A DNA stretch of 31,649 bases from Nitrospinae bacterium RIFCSPLOWO2_12_FULL_45_22 (lineage in GTDB: Bacteria > 2-12-FULL-45-22), in contig MHDQ01000128.1 in NCBI GenBank assembly GCA_001803565.1, positions 1-31,649 on the forward strand, read 5' to 3'. Below the pieces are notes generated by a model, which saw only the letters and a list, made by a program, of their open reading frames with translations, searched no databases and had not been told where the DNA came from. A program made the position numbers and the translations under genes. Below are positions 16,975-24,005 of the stretch, one piece after another (the stretch's first letter is position 1; each line of letters begins with the position of its first letter).

Positions 16975-17097
16975 TTGCCACTGAAAAATCCCTGCAAAGC
17001 AAGCTTTGTCACTACATATTGGTGCATCAGACTATTTCCACAATGTATGTAGTGGTCGAGCTTGCTCGACATACCATTTTTCAGTGGCAACTAATTA
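16968..17097. repeat. 130-bp inverted-repeat element (MITE/REP-like hairpin)
   Basis: The ends are perfect 22-base inverted repeats: 16968-16989 (TAATTAGTTGCCACTGAAAA...) and 17076-17097. Inside them a second imperfect pair follows: AGCAAGCT and CACTACATA at 16998-17019 match GTAGTG and GAGCTTGCT on the other side after reversal, leaving a loop near 17020-17043. GTCGAGC TT GCTCGAC at 17055-17070 is itself a small hairpin. No protein is encoded. It has the shape of a non-autonomous mobile repeat, but could also act as a terminator or attenuator after the toxin gene. No transposase is in the window. Confidence 0.75.
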
Positions 17098-17147
17098 GCT
17101 GGGGAAGGATAAAGGGGAGGGTAAAATAATTATTTCAGAGGAAGAGC

Positions 17148-18116
17148 ATGAAAATCCTATATCTTACCCAAACGGGACAGCTTTTGACCGGTTCAGGTAC
17201 TTATCGGGACCTGGTGTTGGATGGGATGAGTAACCGGCATCATATTAAGACCTTTGCAGGACCGCAGGACTATGAACAGGACTGGGATATTGCCCATGTA
17301 TTGGACTTGAAGCACGCGAGACTAAAGGATTTGCAAAGATTAGGCTGCCCGATAATCGTAGATGTCCATGATTATTACTGGACCCAATTCTATCCCTTTC
17401 CCTGCCCGGACCTGCCATTGAGATATTTTCTTCAGAAAATACGGAAATGGAGATATTCCAAAATCCTGAAAGAGAGCCAGGCAGTCATTGTCCATTCAGA
17501 ATATGTGAAGAAAAAGATTCAGCACCCCCATATATTTTTCATCAGATATGCCATTGATCGGAATGGTTTTCAATCACATGCCCAAGAACGGGATAAGAAC
17601 CTGATATTGTTTGTTGGCCGGGACTATTTTAGAAAGGGTATCTTGACCTTGATAAGGGCTTTGCCCTTGGTGTTAAAGGAAATCCCTGAGGCCAGGGTAG
17701 CAGTTATCGGGCCAGAGTATTTCCATTCCAGACTGGTAGCAAAATTCTTGAGCAGAAAACTCCCTATAGAATATATCAACGGACTATCCCCGAAGGAGAC
17801 CAGAGAATATTTTTTACAAGCTACTTTATTGGTCCTCCCTTCATATATAGAGGCCTTTGGCATAGTGCTCATGGAGGCCCTGGCTGCTGGATTACCCATA
17901 GTAGCCACCAGAGTGGGTGGCATCCCAGAGATTATCCAACATGGTATTAATGGGCTCCTGGTTGGGAAAGGAGACAGCCAACAACTGGCAGCCAGTATTA
18001 TCACCTCCTTGAGTAATGGGGACCTGAAAAGGGAAAACTTTTGGGAAAGACTGTTTAGTCCCGAAGATATGATAAATGAGCTGGAATTAGTATATAATAA
18101 TAATAAATTTCCATAA
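17148..18116 (+). CDS. Glycosyltransferase family 4
   Basis: 322 residues, on the short side for GT4, because the N-terminal half is compact. It starts MKILYLTQTGQLLTGSGTYRDL, with the Gly-rich acceptor loop GSGTYRDL, then PIIVDVHDYYW. The donor half has LILFVGRDYFRKGILTLIRALP and a complete EX7E motif, SYIEAFGIVLMEALAAGLPIVATRVGG (Glu235, Glu243), followed by IIQHGINGLLV. All motifs needed for catalysis are present. AGAGGAAG lies just upstream of the ATG. The gene stands alone between the hairpin element and a 1-kb gap, so its transcription is probably separate from that of its neighbours, though no clear promoter is visible. Confidence 0.92.
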   Translation: MKILYLTQTGQLLTGSGTYRDLVLDGMSNRHHIKTFAGPQDYEQDWDIAHVLDLKHARLKDLQRLGCPIIVDVHDYYWTQFYPFPCPDLPLRYFLQKIRKWRYSKILKESQAVIVHSEYVKKKIQHPHIFFIRYAIDRNGFQSHAQERDKNLILFVGRDYFRKGILTLIRALPLVLKEIPEARVAVIGPEYFHSRLVAKFLSRKLPIEYINGLSPKETREYFLQATLLVLPSYIEAFGIVLMEALAAGLPIVATRVGGIPEIIQHGINGLLVGKGDSQQLAASIITSLSNGDLKRENFWERLFSPEDMINELELVYNNNKFP

Positions 18117-18154
18117 GTCTTGGGCTTCAAAGGGGCATGAAAATTGGGCAAGCA

Positions 18155-18221
18155 GGACGTCTGGCACACACTTTATGAAGTCGATATTCACTAATAAGTA
18201 ATAAGACAGACGTCTCGCCTG
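18155..18221. repeat. Short inverted repeat (GACGTCTG arms)
   Basis: GGACGTCTG at 18155-18163 is matched in reverse by CAGACGTCT at 18207-18215. The surrounding GGCAAGCAGGACGTCTGGC and GACAGACGTCTCGCCTG keep partial pairing. It is a REP-like extragenic palindrome candidate in a gene-free stretch, and it may be part of a dispersed repeat of this genome. Confidence 0.35.
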
Positions 18222-18236
18222 TTAGAAAGGGTTTTT

Positions 18237-18578
18237 ATGAAAATATTGTGGTACGGTTTGGCAGGAGTTACATCGTGGATTTGGATATGGAGGGAAGAGA
18301 AAAAATTATTAAGGGAGGTGCTAACCAACTCGTCCGCCTGCCAAATATTATTTCCCAAAAAGCGAGTGAAGCTGGAGAGGGATTTAGTGAAGGGTGTAAG
18401 GGCTTGTACCATGGATGAGGTATGGGCTTCTTTGCCCAATTGGATAAAATTGATGATAAAAGAGGAAAAGAGCTTGAAAGAGGGACTTGAAAAGAAACCA
18501 CTGAACCAGGATAATATATCTTGGATATCTTGTTTGGCATTTTTGAATCTCACAGGCTGTCCTCCTTTCTGGCTATAA
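18237..18578 (+). CDS. Doubtful small ORF
   Basis: A 113-residue frame starting MKILWYGLAGVTSWIWIW, followed by a lysine- and glutamate-rich helical stretch, with AAAGGG five bases before the ATG. No family is recognised. The last residues are encoded by the terminator-like hairpin at 18554-18632, which argues against a native C-terminus. The next frame over the same DNA is also open for a long way (IVDLDMEGREKIIKGG...ISQKASEAGEGF, then a stop at about 18417), so the segment could instead be a decayed gene read in two frames. I see no way to choose from the sequence alone, and it may not be coding. Confidence 0.22.
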   Translation: MKILWYGLAGVTSWIWIWREEKKLLREVLTNSSACQILFPKKRVKLERDLVKGVRACTMDEVWASLPNWIKLMIKEEKSLKEGLEKKPLNQDNISWISCLAFLNLTGCPPFWL

Positions 18579-18632
18579 GATTATAAATTGGTTTTTTATT
18601 TAGCCAATTATAGGATGACAGCCTCTTTTTTT
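18554..18632 (+). terminator. Hairpin followed by a T-run: probable Rho-independent terminator
   Basis: AGGCTGTCCTCCT at 18554-18566 pairs with AGGATGACAGCCT at 18612-18624 (12 of 13 positions). An inner stem, TATAAATTGG with CCAATTATA, folds the intervening bases, and CTTTTTTT follows at 18625-18632. Stem plus T-run fits termination of a forward transcript, although the hairpin is longer than usual. It would separate the 17148 GT4 unit from the genes starting at 19169. Confidence 0.5.
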
Positions 18633-18790
18633 ATCCTCTAAAAAAGTGCAAGAGTTTAGTATAATAATTTTTCCCATATTGGGTAATTTGTTTCCCAAGT
18701 TTTCTCTACCTTTTATGTTTTTCCTAGAACTATCTCCCACAAAATACCCCTTTTTTAGGCTATTTTAAGATAAATTATGGTCATATCAAT

Positions 18791-18820
18791 AATGGCACAG
18801 ACCTTAATGGCACAGACCTT
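18791..18820. repeat. 15-bp perfect tandem duplication
   Basis: AATGGCACAGACCTT occurs twice without a gap (18791-18805, 18806-18820). It lies in the gene-free stretch before the secreted-protein remnant. It keeps frame and may be part of the same decayed gene, since one frame through it reads NNGTDLNGTDLAYKKYG. Confidence 0.6.
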
Positions 18821-18896
18821 GCATATAAGAAATATGGTTCGAGCAAATCTCGTAGCAAGGCAGGAAGCGCTAAATCCTGTGTGCCTATCTAACGGA

Positions 18897-19131
18897 GTGG
18901 GGGCGGAGCTCTATCTCAATCTGAGCTTCGGTATTGGCAGATACTTCTATAACCATACCAGGCGGGTATACATTGGCTCCTACGCAAGTCTTTTCTATGG
19001 TCTTGCCCACCGTCGGTCTGCAGACAGGCACATACATCGCTTTTGCTGTCTTTGCTGAGCCGGGCTCTGTACAATCGGGTAATCCCCGAATAATTGACAA
19101 GATAAGCTTTTTCAGCTTTATTATTGAATAA
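18897..19131 (+). pseudogene. Remnant of a secreted/surface protein C-terminal domain
   Basis: Two frames together read like the last ~75 residues of an exported protein. VGAELYLNLSFG is followed, after a frame change near 18934, by ADTSITIPGGYTLAP, FSMVLPTVGLQTG and TYIAFAVFAEPGS, ending FFSFIIE at TAA 19129-19131. The pattern (A-LYL---FG ... LP-GL--G-Y-AYAV---PG) resembles a beta-rich C-terminal domain found on cell-surface proteins of several bacterial groups. The family match is from memory and not firm. The upstream part of the gene is gone or unreadable and no start or signal peptide is present. The intact GT4 gene begins 37 bases later. Confidence 0.4.
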
Positions 19132-19168
19132 AAATTTTGGGGTATCTGCTTTATGATATGGGAGAATC

Positions 19169-20371
19169 ATGAAAGTTGCCTATTTTTTGGATGTCTTTCC
19201 GAAGCTTTCTGAGACCTTTATCCTTAATGAGATAATTGAGTTGAAGAAGCTTGGCCTGGATATAATTATTTTCTCTCTGGCAAGACCAGATGAAGAGGTC
19301 ATGCACCAAGAAGCGGCCCAATTACTGAAGGATACCCACTATCCCGATAATATAACTCTAAGTGAAAGAGTCTATGCCCATTTAAATCTCCTCATCCACA
19401 ATCCTCTTAGATACTTAAAGGCCTTTTGGTTTGCCTATAGCAGAGATGCAGCCGCTTTTTCCAAATTTAAGAGAGCAGCTCATTATGCTTTAGAGCTAAA
19501 GAAAGTCGGGGTAGAGCATATTCATGCACATTTTGCTGCTGCTGCCTCAGAATATGCTATGTTGATCTCTATGATATCTGGTATTCCTTATAGTTTTACC
19601 GTCCATGCCTATGATCTATTTATTAAGCCACGGTTGATAAGAGAGAAGGCTCACTTTTCAGAGTTTGTAGTCTCAAAAACCGACTTCAATAGAAGATTTA
19701 TAAGAGAAAGATACGCTGGTGTTGATGAATCAAAGCTACATTTAGTGCATTTGGGAATAAATACGGAGAAATTTGCACTAGCCGGATCATGTAGAGATAA
19801 AGAGACCCCTTTTACTATCCTGTCGGTTGCTAGATTAATCGAAAAAAAGGGACTTAGATACTTATTTGAGGCCTGTAGTATCCTTGATAAGCAAGGCTTA
19901 TCTAATTTTATCTGCAAGATAATCGGGGATGGCCCCCTCAAAAACGATCTTGAGGATTTGGCCTGGGGTCTTGGTTTGAAGCACAGGGTAGAATTTTTAG
20001 GGTCCCTTACTATTGACGAAGTAATTTTTAAGCTCGGTGGGGCAGATGTTTTTGTCCTTCCTTGTGTAGTTGCCAAGGATGGAGATATAGATGGAATGCC
20101 CAATGTCTTATTAGAGGCCATGGCCTTAGAAAGGCCTGTAATATCAACCTATGTCTCCGGAATTCCTGAATTGATAAGGGATGGGGCAGGGATATTAGTC
20201 CCCCCAGAGGACCCTGAAACCCTGGCCCAGGCCATAAATAAGATTTACTTAATGACTCCAGAAAGTAAAAAGGAAATGGGTCAAAAAGGACGGGAGATAA
20301 TAGAAAGGGAGTTTAACATTGTTCAAGAGACAAAGAAGCTCCAAAATTTGTTTTTAGCCACCATAAAGTAA
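19169..20371 (+). CDS. Glycosyltransferase family 4, WcaL/AmsK-like
   Basis: 400 residues. The start MKVAYFLDVFPKLSETFILNEI is characteristic of the WcaL/AmsK group of GT4 enzymes (FP--SETFI-NEI), which act in colanic-acid-type and other exopolysaccharide pathways. EHIHAHFAAAASEYAMLIS and PYSFTVHAYDLF continue the N-terminal half. The donor half has TILSVARLIEKKGLRYLFEA, IIGDGPLKNDLE and DGMPNVLLEAMALERPVIST. In this family the first residue of EX7E is Asp in the DGMPNVLLE block (Asp308, Glu316), which is normal for the group. GGGAG precedes the start. A good candidate for a late transferase of the exopolysaccharide assembled by the flippase downstream. Confidence 0.92.
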   Translation: MKVAYFLDVFPKLSETFILNEIIELKKLGLDIIIFSLARPDEEVMHQEAAQLLKDTHYPDNITLSERVYAHLNLLIHNPLRYLKAFWFAYSRDAAAFSKFKRAAHYALELKKVGVEHIHAHFAAAASEYAMLISMISGIPYSFTVHAYDLFIKPRLIREKAHFSEFVVSKTDFNRRFIRERYAGVDESKLHLVHLGINTEKFALAGSCRDKETPFTILSVARLIEKKGLRYLFEACSILDKQGLSNFICKIIGDGPLKNDLEDLAWGLGLKHRVEFLGSLTIDEVIFKLGGADVFVLPCVVAKDGDIDGMPNVLLEAMALERPVISTYVSGIPELIRDGAGILVPPEDPETLAQAINKIYLMTPESKKEMGQKGREIIEREFNIVQETKKLQNLFLATIK

Positions 20372-20404
20372 TAGAATGCTCCCACTGCACGTCCTGATCG
20401 CCTT

Positions 20405-22414
20405 ATGGTTATTGATATACTAGCAGAAATTATAAATACATGTGAGTCCAACGAAACCGAAGACCTCTTTGTTTCAACTTCCTTTAATAGGAGAATACTT
20501 AAGAGAAGCTACAATAATGGTTATCTCCTGATTATCCAGGATCGTTTCATAGGAAAGGGGTACGTTCTTTTCTATTTCTCATTCTTTTTCAATAACAATA
20601 TAGACCATAAGCTCCAATTTGTTATAAAGGGGGAGGAGGTTAATCAAGAGAGCATTTTGGATAAGACCTGGCTTCATATCCAAAAAGATAAAAAATTCTT
20701 TCTAATTCCCAGCTTACCCATAGTCCGACACTGGAACAATAAAAAGCAGATAATTGATGAAAAAACAGATTACTATACGAGATTTGAGAATCAACGTGTT
20801 ATCTTTGATGTTCAACTCTTTTCCGATGAAAGTTTTGAGCTTATCGTATTAGATGTTCCTAATCAGGGGTTTTTAAGTCTTCAAAGCATATATAAGAATA
20901 GTATGAAGAAATATACCTTAACCGGACCCTGGGTGGTTGTTTCGCCCCTGCTGGATTGCTGGAGGGTCATGGTAGATGGCCGAATTTACGAATATAGAGA
21001 AGGGCCCTCTCGAGAAGCCTCGGCCCGATTCAGCTCCCAACAAGCAGCCCTATTTCTTTATAAGCTCATTGCTATTCAAGATGATTGCCCAAGGGATCTG
21101 GTCGAAATTATTAAGGACGAAATCGCTTATTCGGTCATGCTGGATTTAGGAGCCGATGGGCGCTGGGTGCATGGATGCTGGACAGATCAGATGGAGACCC
21201 ATGCCCGCTTCCAGGTTGATGGAATCCATCTTCTCCTGGATCATTTTAATGAAACTAAAGAAGATATCTTTTTAGAAAAAGCCTTGCTTGCTATGAAATA
21301 CCTTATATCCATTGCCGATACTTTAAATAACGGATCTTTATGGTTTATCCATGATACCTTAGAACTAAATCAACCCTATATTTACCCCTTAATGAAATCC
21401 AGGGCCTTTGGAAAATCCCTCACCAATACCCTTTGTCTGAATACCCATTTAAGCACCCTGTGTGCCCTGATCAGGATTTATAAACAAATACGGATCCAAG
21501 AGCTGAAGACATCTATGGAAAAGGGATTAGAAGCGGCTGAAATGGTCATGCGAGCAGAACCGGCTACCATATTATATCAGATACTCTATTATCTTATTGA
21601 TCTTTCCTTCGCTGGCTCTTATTCTACGGATATAAAATCCCCATGGCTCGCCCGGCTTTCGAAAATATTAGTCAGAGATAATTTAGAGCTAGTTCTCCCT
21701 TATCTGAAGAAGGCCTTTCCCAGGTTTATCATGCCTAATGGTTTTACTACCAGACATCTGGCTATCACTCATGAGGCCTATCATTACCATATAATCAATT
21801 TATATGATATGTTAGTCCTTTATCAATTACTCTATCTCCATAAATATAGAGATCTGAGATGGTTATGGCATCGGATAGAGAAAGGGGTAAACTATTGCTT
21901 AAACGGAAATCTTATAAAATACTTGATACGGAATAGAGACAAATTCATACCCCAGCTTGTGGAGGTGCTCATAATATATTCAGCATTTAATAGTAGTTTT
22001 GATAAAAAGATCCTGGTGGATCTAATATTGATGCTGGCTGATTACGGGTATAAGCTTACCAGTGGCAGCTATGGGTTCGACAATTTGATAACCCCTGAGG
22101 CATATCAGGTTTCAGAAACCAAAATAAGTGTGTCGAGTCCCTCCATAGAGGTAATTAATACTTCGCTCAGGGCTGACAAAAAAAGGGAGTTGCTAATTAT
22201 AAATACCGGCTCGAAAAACGAGCAAATAGAGATTGCTTCAGGTAATGGTAATCCTATGGAAGCAGAAATAGAGCTATTCTCATCCAAAAAAGAAAAAATT
22301 CCATATTCGCTAGATCATACGATTCTTCCAAGGGATTATATGGCTATCATAATTCATCCCCACCCCAACCCTTCCCCCTTCGTGGGTGGGGGGTATTTTC
22401 AGGAGCAAACCTAA
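20405..22414 (+). CDS. Unassigned large protein, predicted alpha/alpha-toroid fold; glycan-active candidate
   Basis: 669 residues, no signal peptide or membrane span. The first ~200 look beta-rich, with KGYVLFYFSFFF and RVIFDVQLF. Residues ~210-550 are strongly helical, with paired-helix periodicity and clusters of aromatic and acidic residues, for example GRWVHGCWTDQMETHARFQVDGIHLLLDHF (about 252-281) and TTRHLAITHEAYHYHIINLYDM. This is as expected of toroid enzymes such as polysaccharide lyases, C5-epimerases or GH88/GH105-type hydrolases. The next ~90 residues look like a beta-sandwich cap. I cannot assign it to one of these families. The final ~20 residues (HPHPNPSPFVGGGYFQEQT) are encoded by a repeat-type palindrome and are probably not native. 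It lies between a GT4 and the flippase, which supports a role on the glycan. No ribosome binding site is evident. Confidence 0.7.
   Translation: MVIDILAEIINTCESNETEDLFVSTSFNRRILKRSYNNGYLLIIQDRFIGKGYVLFYFSFFFNNNIDHKLQFVIKGEEVNQESILDKTWLHIQKDKKFFLIPSLPIVRHWNNKKQIIDEKTDYYTRFENQRVIFDVQLFSDESFELIVLDVPNQGFLSLQSIYKNSMKKYTLTGPWVVVSPLLDCWRVMVDGRIYEYREGPSREASARFSSQQAALFLYKLIAIQDDCPRDLVEIIKDEIAYSVMLDLGADGRWVHGCWTDQMETHARFQVDGIHLLLDHFNETKEDIFLEKALLAMKYLISIADTLNNGSLWFIHDTLELNQPYIYPLMKSRAFGKSLTNTLCLNTHLSTLCALIRIYKQIRIQELKTSMEKGLEAAEMVMRAEPATILYQILYYLIDLSFAGSYSTDIKSPWLARLSKILVRDNLELVLPYLKKAFPRFIMPNGFTTRHLAITHEAYHYHIINLYDMLVLYQLLYLHKYRDLRWLWHRIEKGVNYCLNGNLIKYLIRNRDKFIPQLVEVLIIYSAFNSSFDKKILVDLILMLADYGYKLTSGSYGFDNLITPEAYQVSETKISVSSPSIEVINTSLRADKKRELLIINTGSKNEQIEIASGNGNPMEAEIELFSSKKEKIPYSLDHTILPRDYMAIIIHPHPNPSPFVGGGYFQEQT
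22358..22391. repeat. GC-rich palindrome overlapping the end of the toroid gene
   Basis: CCCCACCC at 22358-22365 pairs with GGGTGGGG at 22384-22391 around a C-rich loop. In the gene frame it reads HPHPNPSPFVGGG, similar to the HP-NPSP/LTPTLS-like tails produced by extragenic repeats (REP-type) fused to genes in other bacteria. It may also end transcription, although no T-run follows. Confidence 0.5.
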
Positions 22415-22472
22415 GGGGTTTGCCTAATAATTAGGTCTTGATTCAGATTTAACAGAGCTGGGTAAGGAAACC

Positions 22473-24005
22473 ATGGATTTAATTGCCAAGGCTAAAGCTG
22501 GTACTCTTTGGATGGCCCTGCAAGAAGTAAGCTTCAGGGTGTTATCCTTTGGAACCAATATTATATTGGCAAGATTGCTATTTCCCAGGGATTTTGGCGT
22601 AGTTGCCCTTGCCTTGGTCGCATGGGAAATTATCAGGTTACTTGGGAATCTTGGAATTGGGGCTAAACTCATCCACCAGCAGGACGACATAGAAGGATAC
22701 GCTACCGCCGCCTTCTGGTTAAACATAACCCTGGCAATAATTTTAGCAGTCCTAACTGCCATAATAGCCCCATATATAGCTTTATTTTATAGCAATGATC
22801 TAATCCATCACATCTTATTGCTCTACTCAGCAGTTTATATAATACAGTCTTTGGGCAGTACCCACTTGGCTTTATTAAACAAAGCCCTCGCTTTTAAGAA
22901 GATTGCTCTTGTGGAATTATTAATCACCTTTCTCAGCAAGTCTATTGCTATAACGATGGCAATTACAGGATATGGGGTATGGAGTTTAGTTATCCCCGAA
23001 GTCATCTTGTCCCCGCTGAAAGTATTGGGTCTTTGGATTATAAATCCCTGGAGACCTTCTTTGGCATTAAATATTTCATATTGGAGAGATATATTCGTAT
23101 TCGGGTTCAATTTTCTGGGGGCTGATCTGGTGCGCTATCTGAATATAAATGGCGATTATATGATTATAGGTAAACTCCTTGGTGAGCACAGCCTGGGCCT
23201 GTATACTTTTGCCTATAATTTAGCCAATCTACCCTTTCAAGCCATAACCGCGGTTGCGGCAAAGGTAGCTTTCCCTATCCTTTCCGGGCTCCAGGATAAC
23301 CTGGAGAGGTTCAGAGAGGTGTTTCTGAAAATGACTAAAGTTGTATCCCTGGTATCCTTCCCCCTGTTAATAGAGCTTTTCATATTTTCAGACCTGTTTG
23401 TTCCTCTAATTTATGGTAATAAATGGGAGGCTTCTATTCTTCCGTTAAAGATAATAATTGGTTTTGTATTATTCAGGACCTTTGCCTCTCCGGGGGGGCA
23501 GATCCTATTTGCTATGGGAAGACCAGATATTTTATTTAAATTTAACTTGGGGCAGGTACCGTTCCTCTTGACAGCCGTATTTATTGGTGCCAGATATGGC
23601 ATCGTTGGTGCAGCAATAGGCATGAGCGGAGTACTCATGGTGGGCACTTTGGTCCTATTATATATCTCCTTACGTCCCATAGGCTTATCTCTCCGGACGC
23701 CCTTTCAAGCAATTTTCCCTGCTGCAGCATCATCTGGTCTGACAGCGCTCTCACTTGGGTTATTAAAAGGAATTTTTTTAACTGCTGGACTTCAGAATTA
23801 TCTCATCCTGATTTCTCTTATGCCTCTCGGATTTGTAATCTATCTAATAGCCTTATCACTGTTTTTCAGGGATGATTTCAAATTTTTGCGGAATCTGTTC
23901 TGGGAAGAGTTGATCGGTCGAGCCATAACAACTTTCAGGAGCCCGGACTTTGCTTCATTTCCCGTGGGCTCTGCTTTGTTACTAAGGAAAACAAAGAAAT
24001 TATGA
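22473..24005 (+). CDS. wzx: Oligosaccharide flippase, Wzx/MOP family (WzxC-like)
   Basis: 510 residues with about 12-14 hydrophobic spans, the length typical of the polysaccharide transporter branch of MOP exporters. It opens MDLIAKAKAGTLWMALQEVSFRVLSF, then NIILARLLFPRDFGVVALALV, which matches the WzxC/RfbX pattern ILARLL-P-DFG--AL. GDYMIIGKLLGEHSLGLYTFAYNLANLP is also typical. It would flip lipid-linked repeat units from the cytoplasmic to the periplasmic face. The start has GTAAGGA upstream, and a 13-base perfect palindrome (CCTAATAATTAGG, 22423-22435) lies in the short leader and could be an operator. The next gene overlaps it by four bases. Confidence 0.93.
   Translation: MDLIAKAKAGTLWMALQEVSFRVLSFGTNIILARLLFPRDFGVVALALVAWEIIRLLGNLGIGAKLIHQQDDIEGYATAAFWLNITLAIILAVLTAIIAPYIALFYSNDLIHHILLLYSAVYIIQSLGSTHLALLNKALAFKKIALVELLITFLSKSIAITMAITGYGVWSLVIPEVILSPLKVLGLWIINPWRPSLALNISYWRDIFVFGFNFLGADLVRYLNINGDYMIIGKLLGEHSLGLYTFAYNLANLPFQAITAVAAKVAFPILSGLQDNLERFREVFLKMTKVVSLVSFPLLIELFIFSDLFVPLIYGNKWEASILPLKIIIGFVLFRTFASPGGQILFAMGRPDILFKFNLGQVPFLLTAVFIGARYGIVGAAIGMSGVLMVGTLVLLYISLRPIGLSLRTPFQAIFPAAASSGLTALSLGLLKGIFLTAGLQNYLILISLMPLGFVIYLIALSLFFRDDFKFLRNLFWEELIGRAITTFRSPDFASFPVGSALLLRKTKKL

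Noticed and set aside
17624-18169. Minus-strand ORF of 181 codons antisense to the GT4 at 17148
   Set aside because: It covers the EX7E region of a convincing GT4 and has low-complexity Ser/Pro/Leu content; a shadow frame.
18191-18553. Minus-strand ORFs in the gene-free stretch (18191-18553, 18268-18540)
   Set aside because: They are Ser/Phe/Leu-rich mirror images of the charged plus-strand frames, with no motif and no ribosome binding site.
18655-18670. TATAAT at 18660-18665 as a promoter for the gene at 19169
   Set aside because: No acceptable -35 box lies 15-19 bases upstream and the distance to the gene is about 500 bases.
19651-20121. Minus-strand ORF of 156 codons inside the WcaL-like GT4
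   Set aside because: It lies wholly inside a gene with strong motifs and is Ser/Leu/Lys-rich, as expected of an antisense reading.
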